Assembly (NCBI GenBank): GCA_009602725.1
Contig: WELB01000010.1
Location: forward strand, 278,025 to 330,686
Direction: 5' to 3'
DNA length: 52,662 nucleotides
Source of the DNA: Spirogloea muscicola
Lineage: Eukaryota; Streptophyta; Zygnematophyceae; Spirogloeales; Spirogloeaceae
This document shows positions 23,064 to 35,791 of the stretch, in pieces (position 1 is the stretch's first letter; every line of letters begins with the position of its first letter). Position numbers and translations under genes: made by a program. A model generated the notes under the pieces. It searched no databases. It was not told the DNA's origin and saw only the letters and a program-made list of their open reading frames with translations.

Positions 23064-24984
23064 ATGGAGGCCGGCGGCGTGGACTCGGAGGGCCGGCACT
23101 ATGAGACGCCCGCGGACATGTGGCGCGCGGAGCTCGGCCGCGGCGACTGGTACGCCCGCGGCGTCACGTACTGGGAGGTGAGCGCGCGGGAGCTGGCTCA
23201 GCTCGGATCTGGCGCCGCTGGGTTCCACTGCCGCTCTCGGCGGGACTCACGGCAAGGATGTGCTCGACGATGCGCTCGTTCGCCGCCATCGGGCGCAGAG
23301 CCGGCCTCGGCGCCGTCGTGCATTAGGTAGCGCTTGCCCGTCTCGGTGGCGCTCACCCGTTTTCGGAGGCTCCGTTTGGCGCAGGGTGTGGAGGCCACCG
23401 TGGACGGCGTGCTGGGGGGCTACGGGACCGTCAGCGGGCGGGACATCGCGGAGAGCGCCGCCTTCCTGCGGGACGCCTTCGGCGCCCAGCTGGCCGGCTC
23501 CACGGCGGAGGGCCGCCGCCTCGTGGCCGCAGGTCCAAGCGACGGCGGCCGCCACGGCTGCATCGCCGAGCCTCCCACCCGCGGGGCCGGCGACGCGGCG
23601 CTGGGGTCGTTGCCGGGCCCCCCGCCAGCACGGCGCCGCCGTTGATGCCGGCGTGGTGGCCGCCTCACGCTGTGGCAGACTGCGGCGCCGGCGTGGGCCG
23701 AGTCACGCAGCACCTGCTGCGCCACTTCTTCCATGAGGTGACCGGAGCCGTCAACTTGTACCCACTGCTGCGTGCTGCTGCCTGCATTCACCACAGACGA
23801 GGTCAGAGTCTTGGGCAGTGGACCAGGGCCGCCAGCTTCAGGCGTCTGCAGTTGTTGTGGCCTTGGGACAGGTGGACCTTATCGAGCCGGTGGATCACTT
23901 CCTGGCGGCCGCTCGGAACACTCTGGAGAGCTCGAGTCCCACAACCACGGCGGCCGTGTCCTTCATCTGCTTGCCCCTTCAGGTTCATGCTCTTGACGGA
24001 CTCGGTAGGGTAGTTTCACTTGTTGTCAGGCCGCTTACAGCTCCAGAGGTAAAGATTGGAAGATTGTCGAAGTTGCGTGGCAGATGAGATGCTGTCATGG
24101 GACAGGCTGCTCATTGAGCATGTGGGGGTGCCACTTTTGTGGCAGGATTTCACTCCTCAGGCCGGCAGATATGACGTGATTTGGGTGCAGTGGTGTCTCG
24201 GCCACCTGACTGACCATGACTTTGTACGCTTCTTCGGGCGGGCGCAGGTAGCACCAACACCGTCAGCTTATACTTGCATACTGACGATGCCTTCCGCTCA
24301 TGTTCCACCTTGGCAGTCTGTCACTGAGACTGAGACTCAGAAAGGTCATACACATGGTACACTGAGTTTCTAGTATGCGTGGGTTTGCGGTGATCAGGCT
24401 GGACTCAAACCGGGGGGGCTCATATTCGTGAAAGAGAACAACGCCAACCAGGGTAAGCATGTCATGTTATCCAGCCAAGAGCGCGTGTGTTTCCCCGAAT
24501 CATCGTTCGCAACTTCTGTGCACCACAGCATGCACTGTCAGAGGTCTTACTCGCTGACGAGGCCTTGCAGGCTTCAACTTGGACAAAGAGGACAGTAGTC
24601 TGACAAGATCAGATCCATACTTGCGCGACCTCCTCCGGAAGTCTGGCCTGCACCTGAGACTCGTCAGAGTGAGGCTTCCTCCCTACTGCGCGTCAAGCCT
24701 TTCTGCCAAGGGTCAGATCGCCACTTAGCTGACCCTTCTCTTTGCTTGCTCCAGTAGACAGTCAGGCATAGACCGAAGGGCACTTGTGCTCTCAGAGATG
24801 CAGCATGCTGCGGTTGAGTCCTCAAATCGTCTGCTGCCATGCTTGACAGCGGCAGAAGAATTACCCGAAGGAGCTCTTTGCGGTCAGGATGTATGCCTTG
24901 TCACCCGACGAAGCACCCTCCATCCCCGTTGCCAAGCAGACCAGATTCAGGCAGAAGAGTAACCTGCCCGGGCTCATCTCTTGA
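23064..24984 (+). CDS. Protein alpha-N-terminal methyltransferase (NTMT1/METTL11A family)
   Basis: This enzyme uses S-adenosylmethionine to methylate the alpha-amino group of proteins starting (Met)-X-Pro-Lys. Exons: 23064-23177, 23385-23532, 23679-23737, 23872-23982, 24146-24247, 24398-24452, 24571-24668 and 24850-24984, giving 273 aa with phase intact throughout. Family signatures: ATVDGVLGGYGTVSGRDI, the SAM-binding motif DCGAGVGRVT (from about residue 88), VDLIEPVDHFL, then DFTPQAGRYDVIWVQWCLGH (from about residue 145), which holds the substrate-site block, GGLIFVKENNA, and LTRSDPYLRDLLRKSGL. It is about 50 aa longer than human NTMT1 (223 aa) because of extensions at both ends; the C-terminal tail beyond VRMYAL is Pro/Arg/Lys-rich. 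The start is the first ATG after a GCG-repeat leader. The acceptor at 23678 splits the Asp of the SAM motif. Confidence 0.95.
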
Positions 24985-25391
24985 CACAGATTTCGTTTGC
25001 AAGCCTGTCACACTGCGAGAGGCACTTGCATGCGAGAGAATCTCAATTGCGTAAGAGACCTCAGTGTGCAGGCTGTACGTCGCACAGGATGTTAGCGACC
25101 AATTTGACATTCTTGGCAAGCATATTTTACATATGACCATTGGTGAGGTCCCTAAAGAAGAAAAATATGTTGTTGGGTCCCCCTGTATGTACTCCTGGAC
25201 GTACCAGATGTATCGATGGGAACTTGACTAAGCAGTCCTGCTCTATATACAGAAATGTGCTTGCAGCAGGCATCCTAGCAGAGCGTGCGGGCTGCACTGG
25301 ATGCTCGAGTGAGAGATCTCCGATGAGGGGGCCAAGTGGCTGTAGCAAACTGGCCAAAGGTGGGTGGGCAGGCAACTGGAGACGGCACGTG
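24985..25391. other. Intergenic region between convergent genes
   Basis: About 400 bp lie between the NTMT1 stop (+) and the stop of the gene at 25392 (-). No frame or repeat stands out. Confidence 0.5.
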
Positions 25392-26526
25392 TCAGTAGGC
25401 GATGCCTCCACTGAGCCCATCACCATCATGGACCAAGCTGTCCGCCAGCCAGTAGCCATCCCAGTGCCCACCCAGTCGCTACCCACCCAGAGAGCATCTG
25501 GACGGAGGTGATCAGTCATCAGAGCATCATGCGTGCAATCAATGCACGACGGGCGCAAGCATTACTCCACTTGTATCAGCTGTATTAAGCAGACATAAAA
25601 TTATGACTCGAGAGCGTAATACAGGGCAGTGCTAACTGGCTTCTGGCTGTCTGCAAGCACTCATGTAAAGGGGGAGGACAGAGGACCGCAGCCTGAGGTG
25701 GGAGGCAGGCAATAGGCGGTGCCCATACACACCTGTACAAGCGAGAGCTCAAAGGTCTCGTCGTCGTCTGGGCGGGCTCCGATGATCCTATACCGCTGTT
25801 TGAATTCGCGCTGACAAGATCGTACCAAGAGTTTGCACACCCACACATTTCGATCAGTCGTCCAGAGGTCAGGGCTGACCAGCAGCAAGCAACCTACACA
25901 AGGCCCGACAGAGCAAGGAACTCCAGCTTGTGCTGTGGAGATGGGCGACAGTCGCGCACAGACAAAGGAATCCTCGGGAGGAACGCCTGACCTCACTTGG
26001 CCGGAATGTGCTGAGGATGGTGGCTTCCTTGTGATGGAGCAGCACTCTGTAGGTTGAGTGGTGGAAGATTCTGCGAAACCGCTCAAACTGGCCTAGATCG
26101 TACGTGTGCCCAAAGTACCTGGACCGTTGAAAGGGATCGAAACCTGCAAACTACAAGCACGATGCAGCGCGAGATTCAGGCGAGTAGGCCGGTGCAGCAG
26201 TCGGTTCGGCAACCCGTGCAGATGCCCCCATCGCTCTGACTTGCCTGCCGGGGCCAATGCCTGGCATCCCCCTCAAGCAGCCCCAAGCGTACTCCTCCGG
26301 AGCATCTTGACGCACTGCTGGTCCTAGAGATGGGGATCCTGTCTACCCTTCCGAGGTGCACAGGTGCAGCTGGTTGCGAGCACACCCTGTACATGACTTC
26401 GACGCCGTGGTCTGCATACGGCTGGTCGTTGTCCTTCAGGGCGCCCAGCTGCACATGCGCCGCCTCTCCTCTGCCGACAGCTGCATGAGGGCGGGGAGAT
26501 CGAGGCGAGCCGCCGGTCACAGGCAT
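25392..26526 (-). CDS. Small conserved-looking protein, possible NTF2/SnoaL-like fold (DUF4864-like)
   Basis: I cannot name this gene with certainty. Four minus-strand exons join in phase 0: 26526-26386, 26150-25992, 25810-25733 and 25478-25392, about 154 aa. The sequence reads VQLGALKDNDQPYADHGVEV, then MYRFAGFDPFQRSRYFG, FERFRRIFHHSTYRVLLHH, QRYRIIGARPDDDETFEL and GHWDGYWLADSLV. The order of a helix with 'NDxPxxxHG', a central Phe/Arg helix, a beta strand with acidic residues and a closing 'GxWLxDS' strand resembles small NTF2-like domains such as DUF4864; that is inference. The ATG at 26526 is the first in frame, but a missing 5' exon (perhaps a transit peptide) is possible. The gene is divergent from ALG12. 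Confidence 0.7.
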
Positions 26527-27336
26527 CCATGATAGACACTGCCTTGCTCACAGCGTGAGCGAGGCCGAGAGCGGCGGCAGCGCTGCAGCCGCGACTGCTC
26601 CGTTGCTTGCTGCTATACGGCCGTCAGCCGAGAGACGGCGGCGGCGGCATCAGAGACGACACCTGCAGGCTCGGCCCAAGGGGCCTCTCCCTGGCCTTGC
26701 TCCTGCACAGTAGCAGCACCGGCAGACCGGACCCTCCACCGTCAGTCGGACGGCGGCGCTCACGGCCTCGCCATCTACTCGAGGGCCTCGCTAGCGCCAG
26801 GGGGCTCGCGGAGGCTCGCCAGTGCGGCGGGCCGCGGACCAGGACGTCGGCAGGAAGTCGGGGACGCCGCCCGAGGCGACGCAGCGGCCGCCGCCGCGCG
26901 CCGCCGCGAAGGCGCGGCCGAGCGAGGCGGCCGCCATGGCGGCGCGGCGGGGCCCCCGATTGCAAACCCTAAACCCGCTGGGACCCTGGACACTCCATGT
27001 TCCGACCAACCGCGCTCGCTCCAACTCCTGCCGGCGGCGCCCGCGGTGGCCGCCATTGCCGATCGCTTGCCAGTGGCGGCGCCTCGAGGGCGAGCGCCCC
27101 GGTGGCCATGGCGTCCGCTGAGGCTGCGGCGCCTGGCGAGGCGCCAGGGGACGAGGCGGCTGCCGCTTCTCAGCACATTTTGGGTGGGTGCTCTCACTGC
27201 CGTGGAAGCTGCGCCGCTATCCTGAGCACGACGCCTGCCGCTCGGGGCCGCGGTCGAACGCGACGTGAGCCGCTGCAGCAGGGGCGAGGGGCTGCCGTCG
27301 AGCTCTAGCCACTGTGCAAAGCAAGGTGTCGTAGAC
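26527..27336. other. Divergent promoter region upstream of ALG12
   Basis: This is 810 bp of very G+C-rich sequence between two divergent genes. The many open frames on both strands have low-complexity Arg/Ala/Pro composition and no motif. Additional 5' exons of ALG12 cannot be excluded (an ATG at about 27109 has a good context). Confidence 0.45.
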
Positions 27337-30300
27337 ATGCGCCTGAACGGCGGTTTGCGCGCATGCCTTCTCCTTGGCATGGTGTCATCAGCCGTCGAAG
27401 ATGCGCTGATGCTGGCGATCACCTTCGGTCACATCGTCGCAGTACCATACACGAAAGTGGAGGAGAGCTTCAATGTGCAGGTCGGCCTCAGCCGCTAAAG
27501 TCGTCGTTGATTTGGTCCTCAGCATCTCACCTGGCAGTGGACCCTTTAAGCAAAGATTAGTGGCCAGGACAGCCGACCTCCGCATCACGGCTGCAGTGCG
27601 TTTTCTCCTGAGCTCTCAAAGAACGATTGAGCTCTTCACTGTGACTGCAGGCGATGCACGACTTGCTCTACCATCGTACACACCTTGCCGAGGTCAGGCC
27701 CTGGCCACGCCCTTAGGAAGGCTTGTCTCAGGCTTCTGGCGTCTTCGTCAAAACGGCTCGATGCGCTCCCTCGATCGTGATGTCGAGACATGGTGGGAGC
27801 TGAAGCCCAGTCTGTTCCTCGCGCAGTATGACCATTTCGCATTCCCCGGCGTGGTGCCTCGCACGTTCATCGGTATCTTCAGCCTCATGCTCCTGCTCTG
27901 TGTCAGTGAAGCCGCATGATAGCCGCAAGAATTAGGCATACATTGACATAGTGTGACTCTGAGACGCCTGCGTGAGGAAGGCTCACCTTCTACAGGCCAA
28001 CCAGTCTGGAGCAGCCAATGGCTCACAGCGATGTTGGCTGCCTACCTGGTGCTCGTGTGCAGGGGCGATCGTGGTGAGCCTTTTGTCTGCTCCTCTGGTG
28101 GCAGCTATACAAGCCCTCAGTCTGCCCAAGCTGTACTCTCTTTACGCAGGTCGGCTGCTCCCTCAAGTCTCGAGCATCATGCAAATGTCATCAATTGAGC
28201 CGAATGCTGGCTTTACCGCCGAGAAGACGGGCCTGCCAATGCTGGGCAGGATTGGCAGCCTGATCGAGGCACACAACTTACGTCTGAGCTGACCGGGGTA
28301 GGACATGGATGGCAGTGCGCTTGGTGCAGGGTGCTCTCTTGGTGGCATCGTTCAGCAGGCTCCGCAGACAGGTACATGCGTTCGCACCTAGCCGCTTTCG
28401 CTGAGCCCTGGTGGCGAGTAGGTGTAACCATGGCGGCGGCTCAATGATCTTCCCAGCTTGTGACACTCTGGCCCTCCTCACCCTACAGGTGGCAGAGAAG
28501 TTTGGCATGCCAGCCGGCAGAGCATTTGCACTCGTGACAGCATCTCAGTTCCACCTCCTCTACTACTGCAGCAGGCCGCTGCCCAATTCGTTTGCTTTGA
28601 GCATTGGTGAGTTGTGCACCACAGGAACCCGTGCACGAGTGCCTGTCATGCATCCTGCTGTACCCGACAGGTTCTCTCTGTCAGCAGCGCTTGCAATCGG
28701 AAGTGATGCAGCGTAGTGCGAGTTAGAATGTCGACTTAGCAGCACGTGGTGGTCTTGATACACTCGACACTCTCATGATGTGACAGCCAATCTCGCATAT
28801 GCCTTCTGGCTGCAGGGGCGAGTCCGAGTCACGCTGTCCTTGTTGGTGAGTTTGCCCTTGGATGCCCCTGCTGCTCGTTTGTATGACGGGCTAGCATCCT
28901 GCGACAGCTCTTTGCAAAAGTCAGGGTGTGGCTCTTATTCGTACACACGCGCTTGCTCGGTCGTCCTCGGTGTCACACGATCGGGACAAGAGCAAGTGAC
29001 CGCCAACTGATTCTGTCCCTGCAGGTCTTTGGAACGGTGGCCTTCCGTTGTGACCTTCTCATCCTTCTAGGGCCGATCGGTCTCTCGCTTCTTCTGGTGA
29101 GCCTGCGAGACGGCTGGACCGTGTCATTGATTGGACCCCTCCTTCCTTCTTGTAGCTCTCTGCTGGAATGACGATCCTCTGAAGTAGGCTGCCTTTCCTG
29201 GATAGGGCTTCTGCAATCGCGTCCTAGTTTTCTGAGGAAGATCTTTCATCGCGCGATGCTTCACAGACACGTTCGATCAATCTGTGGAGAGCTGTCGGGT
29301 GCTGTATGTTGGCCGGGCTCATGAGCCTGGGTGAGCTTCCAACTCCACGCTCTCGTGTGGTATGTCAGATGAGATGAATAGCTACTGGCGAGCAGCTACT
29401 GGAGGACTCCTCAAGGGACGTGCGGCTGTGCAGGTGCGACCGTGATAATAGATTCCTACATGTGGCGGAGATGGTTGTGGCCAGAGGGGCAAGTGCTGTG
29501 GTTCAACACTGCTCTGGACCGTAGTTCGGAGTGGGGGGTATCCACCGTTCTGCCACAAATCCCCCCATGCGCAAGCTTGCCTGAACTCTTGGCTCTCCTC
29601 TCCATCTGTGGCAGCTCTGTCGACACAGTCAATGGCTGCGCTGGTGCTTCGTTTGAGTGGTCCTCCATTCTCCAGCCCATAGCCGAGTCCATCCTGAGCC
29701 TGCTGGTGCGGATGGTTGCAAGGCAGGTCGCGTAGTTCACTGATGAAGCTTCGCTTCTGACCTTGGCAGGTGTCACCGGTGCACTGGTACTTCACATCAG
29801 CACTTCCGAGGTCGCTGTTGGGAGCTCTGCCTCTCGCTCTTGTGAGTATATGCAGCATGGCCACCACGTACGTCGTGCACATGTCGGCAGGGCAGAGGGC
29901 TGGTCGACGGGCAAGGCAGGACGCAGGATCCCAGTCGGCTTCGTGTCGTGCGTCTGTCGCAACTTACCATGGAGAGGCTGCCTCTGGCAGGTGGGAACGC
30001 TGGTGGAGCGGAAACTCTGGCAGTACATCGTACCGGCAGTCACCTTCCTCGTCCTCTACTCCAAGCTTCCACACAAGGTCTTTGCCAGACTGGCCGCCGG
30101 CGTGAGCCGGCCAGAGTTCGAGCCTCCGCTCGGACACGACGACGTGCTCACTTGCGCAGCTGTCCCTCTGTTCCTGCCAGAGCCCTGCTTCAATGAGAGC
30201 TCGGCCGTGACATCTGCCGTGCTCTGGTCACGCTGCTGTCTGCAGGAGTTACGCTTCATATTGCCGGCCCTCCCGCTCTACAACATGGCCGCAGCAGTTG

Positions 30301-32244
30301 CTGTTGCAAAGTTGTGAGTCTTCTCTGTGCACAGCAGGAGCCATCAGAGCTTGCATGCTGCTCTGATGAGCGAAGATGTCGTCGGGCCTGCATGCTGGCA
30401 TCCCGACCGAGAGATGACCGGAGTCACTGGTGCAGCACCGGCGCTCGCATGGACGCGTCGCAGAGACACCTGGAAGGAGCTGACTGTGGCACACGGTGCC
30501 ACTCTGCGGCTCAATGGCCCAGGTTTGCCGAGCGGAGAGCATCGGGATCACGCGCGCTCCTCTCGACAGCTTGCGGAGCGCTCCTCCTGGCAAGGTGCAG
30601 CTTGTGAGCCCGTGTACTGATGGTTTCGATTCGACATTAACAGCATCAGCAGCATCTTCTGCTCAAGGCCTGCCTCGTGCATTCCCCGGTCGAGCTCGGG
30701 GGCCCTGGATGCATGCCCATCCTCTCGCTGATCCTGCACGCCAGATGAAGGCTCAGGATGAGGGCTGTCAGCACTCCTCGACAAGCACACGCTGAGCCAG
30801 CCCTGTATATCCGGCGACCGCTCACTCGCTCCGTGCATGGACCTGACTGTGTGCAGCTGGGCTGGGGCGCAAGTGCTTGCAATCGCATCATACCTGAACT
30901 ACCCGGGTGGTCAAGCCAGTGGCGTCCTGCACAACATGGGTCAGTCTTCGTGCGCACGTGCTGTCGTCATCGCACAAAGCGACACAAGACTAAGCGACAC
31001 GAGACTCTGTCCGAGCAAGTCGGCCATGCAAGGGCATCAACCGCTCGAGCCGGTCGAGGGGTATCTATTAGCTCTTAGTAGCTTAGACGCCGTGGACGTA
31101 CAAGTGACCTGCTCACTCCATCCGATCACCTCCCGCAGGCGGAGGTGGCACGCACGGTGACCTGCTCGGGCGCTCGGTTCACGTCAGCGTCTTGCCGGCT
31201 ATGACTGGCTTCTCGAGGTTCTGCGAGAGAGGTCCTCCGTGGAAGTGAGTCATCAGCTCCACCACCGGCAGCTGGCTCGGCACATGCAATGCGGAAACAG
31301 GCAGAGTCGAGAGCTATTCGCATCTATTGAGCACGTTCGCTGGGCCCGGTCTGGCAGGCACGTCACCAGCAAGTCCCCTTTTCATTTCCTAGTATTGAGG
31401 TTCCGTTTCCTCGTGATTGAACGACTCATGCCGATGGTCGCAAACCCCATGTCTTGGCAAGCCTATGCACTCAGTGCAGGACCTTGAAGGCGCAGCTCTA
31501 CTGAGCAGAGAGCTCCAGTGCACATCTAGGCTGACACCAAGCTCTTCTTTCCCTGCTGTCGCAGATATTCCAAAGAGGAAGGCATTCCCCTCCAGAACCT
31601 GGTGCAGCACAACTTCACATTCCTGCTCAGGTGAGTCGCTCATTCGCACGTCAGCCCGGCAACAGCCCGTGGACGAGCCGAGGTGAGGTGACCACGACTA
31701 GCTTCAGCACTGGCGAGGCGGTCGACATGCACCAGCGCACGGTGGTTGCCTGCTCTTGTGGCAATTTAACTCGGCCGTGCTGTCGCCGCCTGCAGTGACG
31801 AAGCGGCGGTCCCTGGCTTCGGCTGCCTGGCCACAGTCACGGGCTTTTCGAGGCTCGAGCTTCGACGGTCTTTTCCTCCTCTGTCCTATGTGAGCTTTCT
31901 GGCCAGTGTCAAGGCTTGGTTTCTGTGCATTGCAAACCCCGAGGAGACTGCCTCATGGATAGATGCTGCGGGTGGTTTGACGGGTCCTGACTGTCTTTGT
32001 GGCAAGCACAAACCGCCCTTGACAGAGTCGACCGCGGTGACAGGTGTTGCTGCCCAAGGTCTACATCCACAAGCGGCTCAGAGACGAAGGACCGGTCAAG
32101 CCCTCTGCTCGAGCAACATACAACCAGTCTGTGTCCCAGGTCGTCTTGCGGGAGCTCATGACAACCAGCCTCGTGCTGGGAGGTGGCGTGCTCTTGACCT
32201 GTCTGACCCGGCAGGCGACCAAACCCAAATTAAAGCTGGGGTGA
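27337..32244 (+). CDS. ALG12, dolichyl-P-mannose alpha-1,6-mannosyltransferase
   Basis: ALG12 is an ER-membrane GT-C glycosyltransferase that adds the eighth mannose (alpha-1,6) to the lipid-linked N-glycan precursor. Nineteen exons keep phase throughout: 27337-27480, 27651-27692, 27827-27872, 28063-28149, 28316-28371, 28489-28606, 28787-28845, 29025-29096, 29267-29330, 29434-29537, 29770-29841, 29991-30077, 30246-30313, 30523-30594, 30857-30939, 31139-31244, 31565-31630, 31796-31889 and 32044-32244 (546 aa). Signatures: PYTKVEESFN (residues 37-46; the acidic pair is the GT-C lumenal-loop motif), [83 protein letters not shown] and SYLNYPGG. The last exon is longer than in human ALG12 (488 aa total) and adds a hydrophobic segment. 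The start is the first good ATG. Confidence 0.95.
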
Positions 32245-33682
32245 CCAGTCACCTCCGTCCGTCGAGCTTCCCTCCCACGTCGCCACCAGGCCTTACCCTG
32301 ATCAAGGAGAGGTGCCGACGAGTCCTTGATGTGGTTCCCCTGAAGGGCACCCAGTTGCCGCCATGCGCGCTCAGAGTTGTTCTCGCGTACCAGATGAGTC
32401 GGAGCATCAATGGCATTGACACGTGAACAACACGAACACGCCACATGGGAAGCTATGGATCAAACGGGTAGCAACAAGACATTTGGAGGGCACTCTGTAA
32501 GGAGGAGGACGAGGGCCCATCGGTCCAGCCTGGTGGTGCAGCACGGCCTCGCTTCCTCGTGCCCAGATGGCCGGCACTCCTTGTGTAAGAAAGCGAGGTT
32601 CCCGAGCGAGCCCGTGGGGATCTGCTGGCCAAGTTCGTCGTCACCTTGAAGCAAGCCGTCGCACCATGTAGCATGACTGGCTGATGCCCCATACCAAGTG
32701 GGAGTACTGAAGTTGATGTACAGGTGAACGAGCGGTCGAGCTGAGAACCATTCGAGCAACCCAGTGGGCCGAAGGAGCGCTCTGTGACTGGGGATGCCCC
32801 GGCACATCGGCTAAATCCAAAGCTGAGGCCGTGCTCCCGTGCGCCCTGGCCATGGCTGCCACCCGCTTAGGGCCCATCACCTGTCTGCTTTCAATGCTCT
32901 CGGACGTGTTAATATTTTTAGTTTCGATGGTAGAAGTCGTGTCAAAGTAGGAACACAGAGTGACGTAAGCAAGAAGCGAAGATGGTATCACTTGACAACA
33001 AAGACAGCGTGAATATACGAGCAAGACTGAAGGTGACAATAAATCAGAGGTCCCACAACGAAGTCGAGAGAGAAGCAAGCAGCGCGCAAATATTGGACCA
33101 AAGAAGGCCACAGACGCTGTAGCGTTGTATCCCATGCTGTGCACACTTCTATCTGATAGACAAGTGGGCAAGGGATGAACACCTGTAGCGCTCCTTGTTG
33201 AATGAAGAACAGCACTAGTATCGTACCTGCCACCTCAGTCACCCCCCACCATCTCCTCCGACCTTGCAGAGCACTAGATCAAGTCATTCAGGTTGCCCGA
33301 GCCTAAGGTCTCATGTCACCAAAGCCCGATGCCTGGCTAGCGTACCAACTCACACAGCCCGGACGACTCGCTCGTCGAATGTCGTCTCGTCCATTGCACG
33401 ACCTGTTGCCTCGATACTTTGATACGATCGCCCCTGTTCACAAATCTTCAGACGATGACTGAGCACGGAAGCAGGTCGATCGCAGTCACGACAGCTGGCG
33501 GATGGGTCGCGTCGGACCGTTGTCTCGTCTGCGCGACGTGTTGCCTCGATTGTTTACTACGATCGCCCAGGCTCTCAGATTCTGATCTCAGGACGATAGC
33601 TGAGGAGAAGTTGGTCGATCTGCCAGCTGGCGCTAGTCGTGAGTATGGCACATAACTTGCGTCGGAGCCAAACTCGGCACGT
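32245..33682. other. Intergenic region between ALG12 and tRNA-Leu
   Basis: About 1.4 kb with no recognisable coding family, RNA or transposon. Open frames (for example the minus strand at 32460-33171) lack motifs. Confidence 0.45.
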
Positions 33683-33762
33683 GATCGGATGGCCGAGCGG
33701 TCTAAGGCGCTGGAGTAAGGTTCCAGTCCGAAAGGGCGCGGGTTCAAATCCCGCTCCGGTCA
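33683..33762 (+). tRNA. tRNA-Leu(AAG)
   Basis: The 80 bases fold as a class II tRNA. The 7-bp acceptor stem (GATCGGA with TCCGGTC, one G-T pair) has discriminator A at 33762. The D stem is GCC/GGC, and the anticodon stem CTGGA/TCCAG encloses the 7-base loop GTAAGGT with anticodon AAG. A long variable arm TCCGAAAGGG follows, and the T stem GCGGG/CCCGC has the loop TTCAAAT. The AAG anticodon and discriminator A fit leucine. There is no intron and no encoded CCA. Confidence 0.95.
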
Positions 33763-33974
33763 TTGGGAGCTCAACTTTTTCTTGAGGTTGAAGTGTATCG
33801 GGAAGTGGCGTACGTTGTACAACGTGGGTACCTTTGTTTACAATGACTTGACGATGATGAAGTCTCCGTTTGTAGCCCAGAAGCTTCAAGCTCCACTTTG
33901 GAAGCGTTGTTGCTTCAAAGCTCATCGCGCGAGTTTCCCAGTCAGATTTTGGGTTGTCAGCAACCATGTATAGG

Positions 33975-34907
33975 CTAATGATCAGTAAATACCTGGAAGG
34001 ATCTCCCATACAGGTATGCTTGGTAGACATTCACCTTCGTATGCAGGGTAAAGTTTCTCAGCTGAATTTTTGCTAAGGCTGGTACGGCAATGGTGTCACG
34101 GTGTTCTTCATTATCTTGCTGCTGCTGAGGACAGCACCCATGCCTATTGGAGTCCAATCCACCTCTAGAGAGACTTCCTTGTTGTAGTCCTCAGACGTAA
34201 TTTGAGTCAGAGCGTGTTTTCCCGTTCAATAAAACAGCTGACGCGCTGGCGTCCAATCCCATTTCATTATCCTGAGCAAATCTTGAGAGATCGAGCGTGT
34301 GAGTTCTCAATGAAATGCCTGTAGTAAATTGGCTAAGCCAAGGAAAGAAGGCAATGACTAGAGATCAGTAGGTGCTGAAATTGCCAACACAGCTTGCACT
34401 TGTGCATCTTGTGGGGACAAACCCATGTCAGTAATCTGGTGACCAAGATAGGCAACCTCAGTAATCCCGATTCCGCATTTGCCTGGGTGACGTTCAAGTC
34501 CAGCAAGCCTGATTGTGCCCAGAATCACTTGCAACATGAGTCACATGTTCGGTTTCTCGGTAAACGTCTGACTTGATATCGGCACATCATCAATGTCACG
34601 ACGAGCAAATGAAAGGCCTCTCAAAACCCCTTCGATGACGCTTTGTAATATAATTGGAGCATTCTCGAAAGCAAAAGGCAGTTTGATCCATTGGTAAAGA
34701 GAGCTCGTACCCTGATTGACACCCCAGAATGCTGTCTTGTGTTGATAGAATGTTTGATATCTATACGGTTGTAGCACTGCCTAAGATCCACGACAGAAGA
34801 GTCCACTCGGCCCAGTGAAAGGAGTAATAGTGGCAAGATGCACAGTATGCAATAAGGATCAAAGGCGAGCAGGAAAACATCCGCAGTGTGCTCTGACAAC
34901 AGTCTCA
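33975..34907 (-). mobile_element. Degenerate Ty3/gypsy retrotransposon (RT and RNase H remnants)
   Basis: On the minus strand, 34777-34541 encodes a decayed Ty3-type reverse transcriptase: KTAFWGVNQG, then IKLPFAFENAPIILQ (compare the usual 'MPFGLTNAPATFQ'), and RRDIDDVPISS, where the YLDD box is altered to DIDD. The preceding VDLRQCYNRI lies in another frame, so there is a frameshift. At 34157-33975, LYGRSFQVFTDH matches the start of RNase H. The region is lower in G+C than the host genes. No LTRs were identified. Confidence 0.8.
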
Positions 34908-35783
34908 CCTAGCAAGGTTTGAGCCGAATGCTGTCTGTTTGGCCACGACCGCCAAGAAGACGGGCCTGCCGATGCTGGGCAGGGTCGGCAGTCTGATCGA
35001 GGCTCACGAGTTGCGTCTGAGCTGACCGGAGTAGGACATGGATGGCAAGTGCGCTTGGTGCAGGGTGCTCTCTTGGTGGCATCGTTCAGCAAGCTCCGCA
35101 GACAGGTACACGCGTTTGCACCTAGCCGCCTTTGCTGAGCCCCAGTGGCGAGTAGGTAGATTCATGGCGGCGACTCGACGCTCTTCCCAGCTTGTGACAC
35201 TCTGGCCCTCCTCACCCTACAGGTGGCAGAGAAGTTTGGCATGCCAGCCGGCAGAGCCTTTGCACTGGATGACAGCATCTCAGTTCCACCTCCTCTCTGC
35301 TGCAGCAAGTCGTTGCCCGACTCGTTTGCTTCGGGCATTGGTGATTTGTGCACCACTGGAAAATCCGTGCACGAGTGCCTGTCATGCATCCGGCTGACGG
35401 GTTCTCTCTGTCGCACTGCTTGCGATTGGAAGTGACGCAACCTCGTGCAGCTCAGAATATCGTAGCAGCACATGGTTGTCTTGATACACTCGACACTCTC
35501 ATGATGCGACAGCCGATCTCGCGTATGCCTTCTGGCTGCACGGACGGGTCCGAGTCACGCTGTCCTTGTTGGTCCTGGGATGCCCCTGCTGCTCGTTTGT
35601 ATGACGGGCAAGCATCCTGCGACAGCTCTTTACAAAAGTCGGGGTGTAGCTTTCCCTGGTACATACGCGCTTGCTTGGTCGTCCTCGGTGCCACACGATC
35701 GGGACAAGAGCAAGTGACCGCCAACTGATTCTGTCCCTGCAGGTCTTTGGAATGGTGGTCTTCTGTTGTGACCTTCTCCTCCT

Positions 35784-35791
35784 TCTAGGGA
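35784..35791. repeat. Target-site duplication, left copy (TCTAGGGA)
   Basis: Eight bases identical to 38501-38508 flank the family-A retrotransposon. Removing the element and one copy restores the exon-8 sequence of ALG12 (compare 29065-29075). Confidence 0.9.
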
